A DNA stretch of 64,000 bases from Metallyticus violacea (GCA_030762175.1 CM060830.1:54089001-54153000); one strand, 5' to 3'; positions 1-11,690 are shown, counted from the stretch's first letter. Notes: generated from the letters alone by a model not told the origin. Translations and numbers: made by a program.

Positions 1-630
1 TGATTTAAACACAGTATTACTATATTAGAAGTATTCTTATTCATAAATGAATTTATTTTATTTAAAAGTAAACACGCTTCTTCTCAGCATTTCATTTTAT
101 TATAATAGAAATCGTTTCCCAAATTGAGTTATACAGTGCTTTCAAATGAACGTTCATCCGTGTGAGCGCGGTCCGCATGGCGACTGAAAGCAGGCTGTCT
201 GCCAACTAAGTCGGTACAAATCTCTCATGCAAACTAAAATTACACTAACAACATACCTTTGTAATAAAAGATATTCCTACACTCTGGTACATCTCACTTC
301 CATCAGAACGATCTGTTTCATAGCGGTTACCATGACAAAGGTATCTTGCTTTAATCTCTGAGATAGCAAGTACAGCCGAAAAGGAGAAATGGGTATTGGG
401 CACAATTTAGGGCAAGAGGAAGAATTGTGTGTCGTTGATTGGCTGCCCCGCTTTCATAGCAACCCAGAAGGATGTGCGAGCCGGCTTGTTATATATACTT
501 TTAAATACGTTCTATATAATATTTTAAATGCTACGTTTAATGTCATAATGTTTTAGCTATTTGTTTTATATTCTAAAGATACATAACAAAGTTTTTAATT
601 GTTTTATGGTATTACTTTAATACCTATTGC
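1..630. other. Unannotated AT-rich flank
   Basis: I recognise no gene or repeat here. A slightly GC-richer patch at about 400-490 has no open frame of note. The last bases, 631-639 (atttagctc), are the left target-site duplication of the SINE that follows. Confidence 0.5.
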
Positions 631-639
631 ATTTAGCTC

Positions 640-952
640 GTCGGTCCTGGTGGTGTAATGGTTACCATACTTGCCTCCTAAACCCAAGATCGCGGATTCA
701 ATCCCGGCCAGAACCGATGGATTTTTTCGGGCGTAAACATCGAAGGTATGGCTTCCTTCGGAAGGAAAGTAAAGTCGTGGGTCCCGTGTCGTACATTTAC
801 GGCACGATAAAGAACCTCAATCCTGATAAAAGAGACCTGAGGCCTCTGAGCAAAATTTCACGCCCTGATTTGAATGGGACGCTGATGGCCGGAGATGTTA
901 AAGAGCATCCGTAAATAAATCTAATCAAAAAAAATAAATAAAATAAAATAAA
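640..952 (+). mobile_element. SINE-A copy 1, tRNA-derived
   Basis: This is a full-length copy of the commonest repeat in the window. The head (about 640-712) is tRNA-like, with an A-box-like tggtgtaatggttacc and a B-box-like gcggattcaatcc; it reads most like tRNA-Arg(CCU), but that assignment is a guess. The body carries the family signature: cttccttcggaagg, the gtacatttacggcacgataaag block and gggacgctgatg. The tail is AAATAAAT-rich. The 9-bp direct repeat atttagctc at 631-639 and 953-961 is a target-site duplication, which shows LINE-mediated insertion. The 95-codon frame at 627-914 is a by-product of the SINE and not a gene. Confidence 0.9.
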
Positions 953-961
953 ATTTAGCTC

Positions 962-3429
962 CGGTAATATTGAAGCGATTGGTGTGGTGCTGCTGTTTTG
1001 AGTTTCCGTTTTCTATGGTGTTATTCCGCCGTTTTAATTATATGCGTGGTATAGTACCCTGATGTTTGGTATTTTACGTTGAAATATAGTACTTTTCACT
1101 TTATCACTTTATCACTTTCTGTTGTGTAAAGAGTAATTGCATATAACTGTGTATATCAGTATATATTAATATTCAAAATATGTAGTAGATACTCAACATT
1201 AATTAATTCAACTGCTTATATGAATGTAAGGCTATACCAACTTTTTATATCACGAACAGCTTGAGTTATTTATATCACGGCATTTTCATAAAATATAAAC
1301 CCTATCTTTACGTATGTACACCAATTTTTGGTCATGTAGTGGCATGTAGTGTTGAAAATATTTTTCTGCGCTTCAGTGCATATTTTATAGTACTAAAAAG
1401 ACTTAAAATGAAACTAACTTCGTCTGTGAAAAATACAGATGTAGATCATGGAGCCATTTCTATCATTATCCGAAACCCATATACAGGAATGAGCTATACT
1501 TATATTTATCTTATACGCTTTCAATTTTAAAAGTTTGGTGGCATTCCAAGCCGAGGTTTGTAAATTTCTCGTTCCCTTTGCAAGCCTTAGCTCGGTTTCT
1601 TATCTAGAACATAATCCCTTACTTTAATTTTTTTTACAAGATTACGATCATTATATCTGAGAGAAGCAGCAACACAAATGAACGTCTCACTGCCGTGCAA
1701 GAATTTCTTTTCGCATAAGAATTATACAAGAAAAATCTGTATTGTATAGTATACTTATTTTTACGGCTCCTGTCTGTTCCAAAACTGTTTGTAAAGAACC
1801 TATTCATCGTTAATGCACTCCTGGTTTCGCTTATGAAAATTGGGTAAACTGGAACCAGGCAAAGAATATAATTTTATATGTGGCTATATCTAATGCTATT
1901 ATGGTGTTTGACTTACCACCCACAAGTTGATTTCTTGTACGCTTACATATGAACATTATACGTTAGTTGGTTTAGGTCACTCTCGGGAAGGAAACCATTG
2001 TTGCAATGAATCAGCTTTTAAGGGAGAGAAGATCAACAGAAAAGAGAGATATTAAATGCTTACAAAAGTACGAAAATAAAATTGAGAGCATAATGAGAAA
2101 ACGGTATGATGGGCAGTAAAAGATACTCTTATTTGTGTGTCGAAGAACATGTTATTCAATGTTATATTGCTCTTCAAAACGCTAGTAAAAATGGATTAGG
2201 AAAAGAAAATAAGAACCGACTTATCCAAATTTAAAAAATAAAAAAACCTCGGAGCATCCCATTAAACTCATACGATATCTATGTGGATATACCAAAATAT
2301 TAATGGGCAGGCAAGACACGAGCAAAAGATTTGGTTGCCCAGTAACAAGCTTGGAGGTGGTGGTGGTGATGTAGCATACTATGCTAAACACTAGCAGGAT
2401 CGTATAAAATTTACCACAGTTTTGCAGTTTTGCCTATTGAAGGTGGGCAGTGTTCTTGAAATTATAAGTTATGTTATTATAAAGCGTTTCAACTGCCCAC
2501 TAACATGGGTTCTAATTATATACCTTTACCTCCCGCTGTGTTTTATGTCTCAGCTATTAGCTGTATCACAGCTAAAGGCATACTTCCTGAACTCCACTTC
2601 TCTCTCTTCGTGATGCCCTGTCTAAATCTATTTCTAACCGTAAGGCGCCAGTATACATTCATTCGCGAAGATGGTTAAATATTTTACTCTAGAGCTAGGC
2701 AGTTATTTATGTAAAAATGAATTTAAATAGGATTAGTTTATCGGGTCCGCGTGGAACTTATTTAGAAATTTCCTGATTAGTTGCCTTCTCCCAAAATTGT
2801 AGTTGACAATATTGATAAAATGTTAATCTGCTGGATAAGTGAGAAAAAATAAATAAGAGAAAAAGGAAGAAAACAATTAAATGCAAATATAAAAGAGAAA
2901 AATAGTAGAAGGAATTGCTGCAAATTTTAAACCTTTGTCAACAAATCACTCTTCAAATTACTATAAAAGGGGGCTGTGGAGTGTAAATTAAAACATTAGT
3001 AATGAAACCAGAAACATTACGTGGTCAAACTTCATCAGGTCAATAAAAACTCCTTTTCCCAATAAAATGGTCTTTTACTCGAAGGAAAACAGAAATTCCA
3101 TCATCTTTAAGTAAGACTGTGTACACGTTTTGGGAAGGGGAGCTGTAGTATGGGTGCCGTGGGCTGCGACGCACTTAGAAGCCGCAATGTAAACCAATGC
3201 GTGAGCGGACTAGATTTATAACTAAAGCGCGGTATTTACTGTCAAAATCCTTCATATATAACCTTTTGGAATCTGCACTTGATGTGTATTTGAGAAGGTT
3301 ATTCTCTAAAGTAAACAAAATTAAAAATTAAGTTACATTTCACAACCTATAATGCCAGTGAAGTGTCAGTTACGAGTTTAAGTCAATATGCAAAATATAT
3401 ACAGAACTTAAATAAGAGTACATGTTTGA
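962..3429. other. Unannotated AT-rich DNA
   Basis: No gene or known repeat is recognisable. Short frames at 1261-1530 and 2422-2613 have no family features and AT-rich composition typical of chance. A GC-richer island around 3130-3230 has no supported function. Confidence 0.45.
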
Positions 3430-4776
3430 AACATATTTGTATTTATAGTTTCCCTCTACTTTGAGGTGCTTGTCCCTGAAATCCAACAGCATAAATTCTT
3501 TGGGCTACTGTTGAAACCATCAGTTACATCCCTTCTATCCCATATGTTGTTTAAAAGGGCAAACAAATGGAAATCGCTTGGGACTATCCGGAGAGCGCTC
3601 GAGGATTTTTCACTCGAAATTTGGCAGCATTTCATTTGTCTTGTTGACAGTAAGAGGAAAAAAAGAAACCTTTGGTAAGTACGGAGTAATTTGAGCTATG
3701 TCCGCAATTGCCCTCTTAGGTTTTGTAGTATGAGCTGAGCATATATTTACAGTAGGAATGGGTGTAGACACCCGAGCCTATTTCACAGGGCAGCTATATC
3801 AGTGTGGTACCTACAGGTGCGCTCGGCGGCTTCTGTTGAATGACCTTACGAAGTTTCCTCAGAATGTTGGGAGTCGGCATCTACTTGTCCTTGTGACTGG
3901 AATATGGTGAACAGAATGTGTTCGTGATCCCAGAAGACTGAGAGAGATTCGCTTTCCCGGCGGATGGTGTCACTTTCGCAGACGACTCAGCATGTCTCCA
4001 TTTCATTGACGCACGCTGGCTCAATGGTGAACACCAGACTTATCCTCTGTAACAATTCGTTCATACCGAGTCCTTCATCGTGGTGGAGTGTCGGTCCTGG
4101 TGGTCTAGTGTAGTCATACTTATCTCGTAGACCAAAGTTTGTGGGTTCAACTCCGGCCAGAAACATTTAATATTTTCATGCGTAAAAATCGTAAGTATGG
4201 CTTCCTTCGGAAGGGAAGTAAAGCCATGGGTCCCGTGGTCGTACATTTACGGCACGATAAAGAACCTCAAATCTGAAAAAGAGGCCTCTGAGCAAAATCT
4301 ATCGGCCGTTTCATGCCATGAATTGAATGGAACGCTGACGACCTGAGGTGTTAAAAAGCGTCCACAAATAAATCAAACCAAAAAATTAATCGTGGCGGCA
4401 ATTGAAAAGTTATAAAGCTTGATTCTTTTAGTGGGGTCTGCATGTGTGGCACGGACTTGGTGAAAATCTACCCTTCAGTCTGCTGAAATGACGTCTTCAA
4501 CCATAGCAATCTCTGCTCGCCGGCCGACGGAGTTTCGTCTTCGATATGTGTCAGCTTTCAGAGAATTTCTGCACCCAACTGTAAACAGTTTGATGTGACA
4601 GGTCCTTCTCACCGTAGATGGAACGCATTTCGTTATGAATATTCGTTGAATCTATATGTTTTACCCACAAAAATCGCACATTGGAACGCTGCTCGAGGGT
4701 TTACACTCACTCAGAGGCGCCGCCATCTTGCAATTACTGTTTCGCTATTGTGAACACAGCTTGTCTCGTGTCAAAT
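3430..4776 (-). pseudogene. Mariner-like transposase remnant (lineage A), split by a SINE
   Basis: Reading the minus strand, 4776 to 4389 gives decayed N-terminal helix-turn-helix sequence, including IHNEMRSIYGEK, CHIKLFTVG and AEIAMVEDVISAD, which are typical of SETMAR-type mariner transposases. A SINE-A then interrupts at 4087-4388. The frame fragments resume at 4086 with a VTPSAGK and FWDHEHILF-like segment (the stretch before the second catalytic Asp). They end near 3430 with FPFVCPFKQHM and PKEFMLLDFRDKHLK, matching the family's APSDFHLFGPLK and QQPKEFY C-terminus. Stops and frameshifts are frequent, and the first and second catalytic aspartates are not readable. The same lineage recurs at 16715-18450 on the plus strand. 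The family assignment comes from remembered motifs; degeneracy makes the edges approximate. Confidence 0.75.
4087..4388 (+). mobile_element. SINE-A copy 2, nested in a mariner
   Basis: This full-length SINE-A has a tRNA-like head at 4091-4160 with the B-box-like gtgggttcaactccgg, then the cttccttcggaagg body and an AAATAAATCAAA tail. Its flanks are atcgtggtgg (4077-4086) and atcgtggcgg (4389-4398), a 10-bp target-site duplication with one mismatch. Both flanks lie in the mariner remnant, so the SINE is the younger of the two. Confidence 0.9.
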
Positions 4777-5025
4777 GTCAGCAGTTTTTCACTGGATTAA
4801 TGCTGCACTGTAGCGCTATTGTAGTACTCCACAACAAAACAATCTGTAATTTACTCCATGACTTACTTTCGTATTTTAGGAAATACTAAAATCGACAATT
4901 TTAGTTTACAAAAAATCAGATTGCTTGATAACTCAGACTTGTTTTCGAATTTCATCTGACGAGTTTCGATAGAAAAGATCCCCTTCCCCATTTGGGCAGA
5001 AATGTTTACCTCACCATCCAAGTTA

Positions 5026-5252
5026 CCGCCATGGGTAGCCGAGGTCGTTAAGGCACAGACTCATGAGCGGGAGGCTGGGTTGGAATCCCACCAGGACCGT
5101 CCTCCCTGACTGAGGTTTTTTCCAGGTTTTCCTCAGTCCTCATAACTGGCAAATGCCGCGGAGGTACCCTTAACTTAGGCCTGGAGCGCTTCCTTCATTA
5201 AAAAATATCCTTTCCCAGTTTATCATTTCATCTCACTACTATAGGATGAGTT
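5026..5252 (+). mobile_element. SINE-B copy 1, class II tRNA-derived
   Basis: The head ccgccatgggtagccgaggt, followed by cgttaaggc and a degenerate B box (ggttggaatccca), resembles a Ser/Leu-type (class II) tRNA. The body matches the other SINE-B copies: a block that includes accaggaccgtcctccctgac, then an aaaacctgg-type motif, a catttgcc-type motif, a ttaggcctgg-type motif and finally tcatttcatctca. It is the only SINE-B copy here on the plus strand. I could not read a target-site duplication. Confidence 0.85.
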
Positions 5253-5924
5253 TTAAATCTATACAATACATTTTTACACTTTGTTTTCCATTTATTCTTT
5301 CATTTGTCTAAATAATGCCTTGATGCTACTTTTGTAACTTTTAACTGTATGCTACGTTAAATTCTTCATAAACACTTAATGACTCCTAAATAGAAAAATG
5401 CAATTATAAACTTCTTTAGCCTTTTCAATCATATATTGTAGAAAATGACAGTAGATATAATCACAAATTTGCTTTGCCACGTACTTGTTCGGAATTTACA
5501 GCATTTTTCCTTTAACTGAACTTCACCCCTATCTCGGAATCGTTATCGATTACTTTATCAAATGCCTTTCGCTTCAGGCTAATATTTTACCCATGCTTGG
5601 CTCTTTTGATGCTCCTTTTTATGCAATCAATGTAGTGCCTGCGCGCGCGCGCCGCGAACGCTGATTGGGGGATACCGAGAGGAAATTGTGCAAATGAATC
5701 CAAATATAAAATGAGATTCATAGTGAAGCTACTGATAGGCATCTAAAACTTTTACTATTTGTGATAAATACTAGAATAGTTTAGGTATATTTGGGGCACA
5801 TCAGATTTGTTTGCACACAATACTTTGATTCTATCTCTCAATACAATATAAAATAATAGCTGAATATGTTTTATTTTTGTCTTATGTATACTTTTCCAAC
5901 TAATGGGCATCATTCAGTACTTTG
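5253..5924. other. Unannotated interval with a short (GC)n run
   Basis: No gene is seen. A 14-base run of alternating G and C at 5640-5653, in locally GC-rich sequence, stands out against the AT-rich surroundings. Nothing shows a promoter. Confidence 0.4.
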
Positions 5925-6965
5925 ACGAGGACGAAAGCTTTGAGAATGAAAGCAATTCATTTTTTAAAACGCCATCTTACCATTGCATCTTTTTATATAA
6001 TTCTTTATTACATTCTATCCAACGTTTCATCCGTTCAAACCATTCTGTAATAGCCGAACGCCATGCTTCTTGGTATAGAATGCAAATACCTTCTTCTCAT
6101 GCAACCAATGTGGGTTCAAATCGTGTGCCACAAAGTTTCTTTTATTTTCCGGAATGGAAAAAAATCGCATGGACTGTTGGGAAAATATTTGGCTCTTGAT
6201 TCCTGCAGACAGTGAGTTGTTTCCAGTATAATGTGGGCAAATGTATTGTCGTGGTGCAACAGGATATCAAGCAGATCATTCTGAAAGCTTCGTTCTAAGT
6301 ATATTGAAGACTTGAGGCATGCATAATGGTTTATAATCTGACGGTGGCAGTTTTTTGTCCCTCGCGTATAACTGTCAATCTGTGGCCACTAGCAGAGAAG
6401 CAATAACAAATCATCTTCTTGCCAACTCTTCTCGCTCGCGTCGTCTTTGCTGGTGGTTCCTCATCTTTGAAGACTCTGGCCGATGATTGTCGTTTAGTTT
6501 CTGGATCATGCTGGTAAATAGGTATTTTTATTTTGCTTCGTCAAATTTTCCATTTTATGCCATTTCTTGGCTGTGAGAAATCGGCGATTACAGAGCTTCC
6601 TGACATGAAGTTTTTCTTTGAAGATTGTTCTCACTGTTGCCGATCCATCTTCAATCTGCCATCATGTACAGCAATGATCTTCCCGCAACATAAGCTCTGG
6701 TTTCGTCACATTTTCATCCTAGTTGCTATAGCGGCGCGTCCTGCGTGGTCTTCATCTTCGACGGAGGTCTTTCCTCTCCTAAAATCTGCATATCATCGAT
6801 AGATAGTGGATTGCAAAGGTCAAATTTCCCCAAATGCACGATGCAATCTTTCAAGACATTATCTCTCCCCTAAACCGACCTTAAAAATAGTGCGTAAAGA
6901 TCCATCTTAGCATCTGGCACAGAAAAACTGGCATACACATACACAGAAGGTTGAAACATACATTG
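5925..6965 (-). pseudogene. Mariner-like transposase remnant (lineage B)
   Basis: On the minus strand from about 6850, RRGKTSVEDEDHAGR matches the segment between the two N-terminal helix-turn-helix domains. HDPETKRQSSARVFKDEEPP and ARRVGKKMICYCFSASGH follow (6520-6395), corresponding to the stretch after the first catalytic Asp. CCTTTIHLPTLYW near 6260 is a decayed form of the LHHDNASSHT block. The end, AITEWFERMKRWIECNKELY (about 6050-5970), matches the conserved C-terminus that precedes the usual GEYFEK ending. There are several stops and frameshifts and the catalytic triad is not intact. The edges are approximate, and terminal inverted repeats were not identified. Confidence 0.75.
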
Positions 6966-7399
6966 TTGAAGCGCCCTCGGACTTATACATGCTGCTATCT
7001 AAAATTCTGTCTAAAGACTAGGAAAACCTTCACTGGCTTGTCACAAATCATTGTTGTTCATTCTCATAACTATTACAGTAACTCTCATATATGAGAAGCA
7101 CGGTTATCAAACGAACTCGTGGCGGCGTTTCTCTGCAGCTCATATGTCGCGCATGCAGGCGAAGGCCGATTGTGTCTGTGTGTGATGCATCTGCCTGTGC
7201 TGTTGTTAACTACATGTTTTCTGTTGCGAGCAATACAGCATGTGCAATATGCACCAGTACACAGTGAAACAGCATGTAGTTTATTTTCCGCACGTAGGTA
7301 TTGGGAAACTACATTAATACTTAATACAAAATGCAATTTATTACTCCGTTAGTGACTTGGAAACCGCATATAAAATCCTCAATTCAATAAACTGAAAGC

Positions 7400-7545
7400 C
7401 ATGGAAAGTTGTTGTTATCTCCTCTCAGCTAGTGGCCACAATCTGACAGTTCCACATGAAGGACAAAAAACTGTAACTGTCAGATCAAAAACCATAAATG
7501 CATGTCTCAAGTCTTCAATGTACTGAGCACAAAGCTCTATTAAAG
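7400..7545 (+). pseudogene. Mariner lineage B shard, inverted relative to its neighbour
   Basis: The plus strand encodes CCYLLSASGHNLTVPHEGQK followed by TVTVRSKTINACLKSSMY. This closely parallels CYCFSASGHRLTVIREGQK with TATVRL in the minus-strand remnant at 5925-6965. At DNA level, gaaggacaaaaaactgtaac and the catgtctcaagtcttcaat stretch align with the reverse complement of about 6300-6410. It is an internal fragment of about 145 bp with no terminal repeats. No wider alignment with the neighbour was visible. Confidence 0.7.
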
Positions 7546-7875
7546 TATTTAAAATAATAGGGACTTAAATTATGATAAATGAACATAAAGCAAATCAATG
7601 ATTTCAAATTAATAATTTAAAAGTTTATATAATGCTATTTTTCAATATAAATATTAAATGTCGTTAAATTCAAGCGGTGAATATAAAGAAAACTCAGTTT
7701 ATCACTAATAAAGAAAGAAAACTGCTGCATAGTACGGGCATTGAGCTCTATGAGACAACCTGCTGAGATAAACACATTCCAGGGTCGCAAATAAATACGC
7801 ACTCACACACAACGGTTTTTCAGTCATAGGTCAGCCTTTTTCCCCAAGAATGTGCTCACACCCACCCTTAAGTTT

Positions 7876-7877
<2 letters not shown>

Positions 7878-7924
<47 letters not shown>

Positions 7925-8004
7925 AATCTTCTAAATACAAACACTAAGTTATAATACAGCTTTGCAGATATATAATACAGATATATAGTATATACAGATA
8001 TATA

Positions 8005-8046
<42 letters not shown>
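7878..8046. repeat. (TTA)n and (TA)n microsatellites
   Basis: Positions 7878-7923 are an uninterrupted TTA trinucleotide array. A short AT-rich spacer leads into an impure TA-rich stretch from 7970, which becomes pure (TA)n at about 8006-8046. Confidence 0.95.
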
Positions 8047-8048
<2 letters not shown>

Positions 8049-10060
8049 GATCGAAGTATTTGAACTAGTGATTAATGCTAAAAAGGGCAACCGTAGCACG
8101 TTTTAAGCTTACAGGCGACCGGCAAATGCTAAAGAGCCGAAGGCACAAGGAGAGAAGTTGGAAATAGCCGTCGCTAGTCCCGTTATGAATTGTCCAGCTT
8201 TTGGACATTCACCTTGGTGCTGAAGCGACCTTGTACTGGGGTTGTTTTTTTATTCATAGCTTCGTAATTTTCTTAGAATCAGAAACAACATAGCCAGAAG
8301 GGACAAAGGAACGGATTTGACATGAATCCAGCTTTTCTGTTGGCCTCTCCTTCTTCAACTTAGTTACATAGGTACTAGAATTAATTACCAACATATTTTT
8401 TTAAGTTTATTTAAAAACGTTAACAAATTACTCCCTTCGAGAGTCAGAAAAAAAGAATCCCGGGGGCCATCTGTTGAACTACACTGACATTTACTGCAGG
8501 AACACTAAATGCAGCATGTTGTAAATATTAACTAATGTTATTCAGAATGCGTTTGTTTTCATTTACGACGCTAATAAAGCAGTGTAATTTGTTGTCCATA
8601 ATAGCCAAAATATGTTTGAGTATTGTTTCATTTATGTCGGTCACCACAGTTTGAACAAATTCTTCAGGAAGAATTTTCATTCAATTTTAATTCCAAATAC
8701 ATATTTCAGATGACAATTTTCTGAGGTGTACTTTTGTATCTCCATTAGAAACATCTTCTAGCAACTGTTCGCGCTGTGAGCTCAAGTAATTTAGAACTTA
8801 GAACAGTCACGAAGCCACTGCGGAAAACGCACTGATTTTACAAAAACTGTTCTGATACTTCTTTGTTGAAGATGCTATGCTAGCACAGAATCTGGAAGGA
8901 ATTTAATTCTCTCAAATATTTCCTGTGTTTGAAACTTTGACTGTCTAGCAGTAATATGCAGTAAATGCCAGAAAATTATTTTGAGTGAGTGGTAATATAA
9001 TAATTATTATTGCTCCGTTAGTTACTCTTTTGTTTTATTGTTAAAATTAAGCGTTGGACTGCGATCTTAGCAACCAGAGATATGTGTCAAAGTAGGAAAA
9101 CTTTGAGTGCTACTGTGTATCTGCTTTTGGGCTATTGCTGAAGGCTGGAACAACCCCTGACATTTCAAATATTTGCATTGTCTTCATTATCACGGGCCTC
9201 CTAGTTGAACTACATTAATTACTTCCAGACATGTACAAGTGTGCTGCGGTTTGGTTTGCTACTATTGGGCTACATAGCCGTAGGGAGATGGGAGATCAAG
9301 AGAGGCCATGCCACCTCCCCTCTCGCAATTGAGATGGATTGGAATTTATCATGTTTTAAGCACAAAGCACACAGTTTTGATGCTACCTGAATTTTCAATT
9401 AATAAATTTCTTATTGACAACGTCATAACTATTTTAAACCAGGACTCTATTCCTCAAAGGTATGGAGCAATAGATTACAAATGTATCAATACAGGTGCTT
9501 GTAAAACATGGAATTGCAACTTTCTGTTTGATGAAATAATGTACAACGCTTATTATGTATTAGTAAAAGTTACAAATGAAATCAAACCAGAACAAGGTGG
9601 ACGAACAGCTGAACAGCTAAAGTTGCAATTTTAATGAAGTATTATCATTTCTGAAATGTTGATTCTATATTTTGTGATAAATAATGACAATTTAAATACT
9701 TTATTATATATTTTCACACACTTAAACGTCATCTTCAACTTTGAGGATAAAGTCGCAAATTTCATGCATACACCTACATCGCAGTGTCAATTTCAGTCGA
9801 TAGATGGCACCAGAACTGCTCTTTTGATCACGCCCGAGCATTTATTTATTAGTCCATTTGTATATATGTTTTTATTGTAAGCAAAAATTGTTCAAATGCG
9901 TCAAATATCTTGTTGTTTTGCGTCATGTAAATGAGTCAAGATATAAAGTCTGGGCCATCATTAACGTTCCGTTACATCGAATTACAGAAATTTACTCAAA
10001 TATCAGTATTATCTATCTGCAATTCGTGAACAACAGCGAACACCGCTTTCAAGTTTAAAT
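8047..10060. other. Unannotated interval with one 108-codon frame
   Basis: No recognisable gene or transposon. The longest frame is 9308-9634 (plus, 108 codons), overlapping a shorter one at 9205-9390. It has no signal peptide, repeat or motif that I recognise, and it lacks obvious splice or promoter context. It could be chance or an undescribed repeat shard. Confidence 0.4.
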
Positions 10061-10063
10061 TGG

Positions 10064-10066
10064 CTC

Positions 10067-10121
<55 letters not shown>
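10064..10121. repeat. (AAT)n microsatellite
   Basis: A pure trinucleotide array of about 19 units. It lies about 145 bp past the C-terminal coding end of the minus-strand LINE at 10265-10690. It may therefore be that element's 3' microsatellite tail rather than an independent array (inference). Confidence 0.95.
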
Positions 10122-10122
<1 letters not shown>

Positions 10123-10264
10123 ATTTTTGCTGTCAATAGACTCATTTACACAAGTTTCAGACATTGTCAAAATACTAGAGTTAACAAAGCATAACTTATT
10201 CTTAGAACAAGGTTTTAGTACATGTTTGCGAGAGTTAAAAAATAATTTACCTATAAATACTGTT

Positions 10265-10690
10265 AAGATTACAATTGATTGCAGTTCATCCAATGAATAT
10301 AAACTTATATTTACAAGGTATTTTTTCAACTGATACTTAAATTTTGATTTTTCTACAGATTTAATCTCTGGTGGCAATTTATTGTACAAAAGGGTACCTC
10401 TTACATTGACATCCTTACATACTTTTGTTTATTATAAGCATACCTATGATAATCTTTACTATTTCTAGTGTTATAGCTATGAATCTCATTATTTTTTATA
10501 AAATTCTTTGATTCACAGAGACAGTAGACGGTTAGCATTCCATGCTTTACAAATGCCTCCTTACATGACTGTCTATATTCCAATTTAGAAATTAGCCTAA
10601 TACACTTTTTCTGTAATACAAATAATCTATCCATATGCACTTTTGCTGCAGCCCTCCTAACCTCAATACCATAGAGTAGATGAGGGTATA
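10265..10690 (-). pseudogene. LINE C-terminal end (CR1/L2/Jockey-like)
   Basis: The minus strand reads LLYGIEVRRAAAKVHMDRLF, then VLQKKCIRLISKLEYRQSCK, then SYNTRNSKDYH. After a +1 frameshift near 10410 it reads RGTLLYNKLPPEIK and FKYQLKKYLV, ending near 10270 with SLDELQSI. The order, an LQK.CIR.I segment, then SYNTRN, then LYN.LP..IK, is the standard region after reverse transcriptase in LINEs of the CR1/L2/Jockey group. The reverse transcriptase itself is missing (5' truncation is usual for LINEs). The clade call is tentative. Why a frame continues at 10663-10941 is not explained by what I can recognise. Confidence 0.8.
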
Positions 10691-11302
10691 TTATTCAATT
10701 TCAGAACATGAACTGGTGCATGTGTATGACAGTTTTCTAAAAAGATGTCAGAAATATGTAGATGCATCAGGACAACATCTGTTATAAGGTGTATGCTTAT
10801 TTTCACTGTAAATTTGAGAACTTGAATCAGTTGCGTAGATGTTACATCCGCTTCGCCGGGAGTTACCGCTCTGATTGACGGTCCATCAGGTGTTATGAAA
10901 CGGGCGACAACATATGGAAATGCAGGAACCATGAACATCAACTACAACTATTAAATATTTTAGTGATAATAATATACTTTAATATATTTAGGAAACTAAA
11001 GTATCAACAACACTTAGCTTTAAAAAATGTGAGACCTAACAAACCAGATCTGAGAACTGAAAAGACAAAAAAAATTTAAACACCAGATTAGTGCGAACTT
11101 AAGAAAGAGGTATATAATTCATGCAGCATGAACTGATTTATTTTTATTATATTCAGATGGTGATAAATGCATGGGCCATTTCGAGTTTAGCCAATCTTGC
11201 TAGCCTAACCGAAAAATAAAATCATAAATCATAAATATTCTCACGTTCGCGGGTCAAATGGATATTAACCCTTGACTGGATAATACATGAATACCGAGAG
11301 TG
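10691..11302. other. Unannotated interval
   Basis: A minus-strand frame (10663-10941, 92 codons) covers a somewhat GC-richer patch around 10850-10910 but has no motif I recognise. The rest is AT-rich and featureless. Confidence 0.35.
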
Positions 11303-11690
11303 CCAAGGGTGCCAAAAACGTATACATGCTTTCACAGTAGATATCTATTTAATACATTTCAAAATTGGACCGAAAAACAACCGTAATGTGTAGTATGATG
11401 TTCTGTAAACAGACATGACTCGCATACATTATGATAGCGTCGCTACGTGACAGGTAAATCAACAATGAACAAATGAAGCTAGGGTTATCGTATGATGTTC
11501 TGTAAAAGATGCGACACATTACGTTATGCTAGCGTTGCTATAACAAAATGGAGCCAAGGTTATCGTTTGAACAGCGGAAAGCGATTCTGAAGTGGTATTG
11601 GAAATGTTGTTGGTTCAAAGGCAATGGAGACGTGTTACAGAACAGAGCCACCAACGCTGCACAATTTCTGGTATATTTGGAGGTTTGTTA
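11303..11690 (+). mobile_element. Truncated copy of the GGGTGCC-TIR transposon
   Basis: The left end aagggtgccaaaaacgtata, followed by catgctttcacagtag, is the same terminal sequence as the reverse complement of the right end of the element at 60328-61127. The similarity continues through tatctatttaatacatttc, caggtaaatcaacaatg and atggagccaaggttatcg, into the start of the transposase ORF (MEPRLSFEQR-like) and past caaaggcaatggagac. It fades at about 11670-11690, so the rest of the ORF and the right TIR are missing. Small indels put the ORF out of frame. Confidence 0.85.

Noticed and set aside
627..914. 95-codon plus-strand frame
   Set aside because: It lies wholly in SINE-A copy 1; equivalent frames appear by chance in other copies (for example 18899-19090 and 62343-62525).
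3466..3678. 70-codon exon-like frame ending at a splice-donor-like ggtaagt
   Set aside because: The opposite strand reads as the C-terminus of the lineage A mariner, which explains the apparent coding quality.
5903..6199. 98-codon plus-strand frame
   Set aside because: It is antisense to the lineage B mariner remnant.
10009..10389. Leucine-rich protein from the minus strand
   Set aside because: The poly-Leu run is the (AAT)n microsatellite read in frame; only the first part is real LINE coding sequence.
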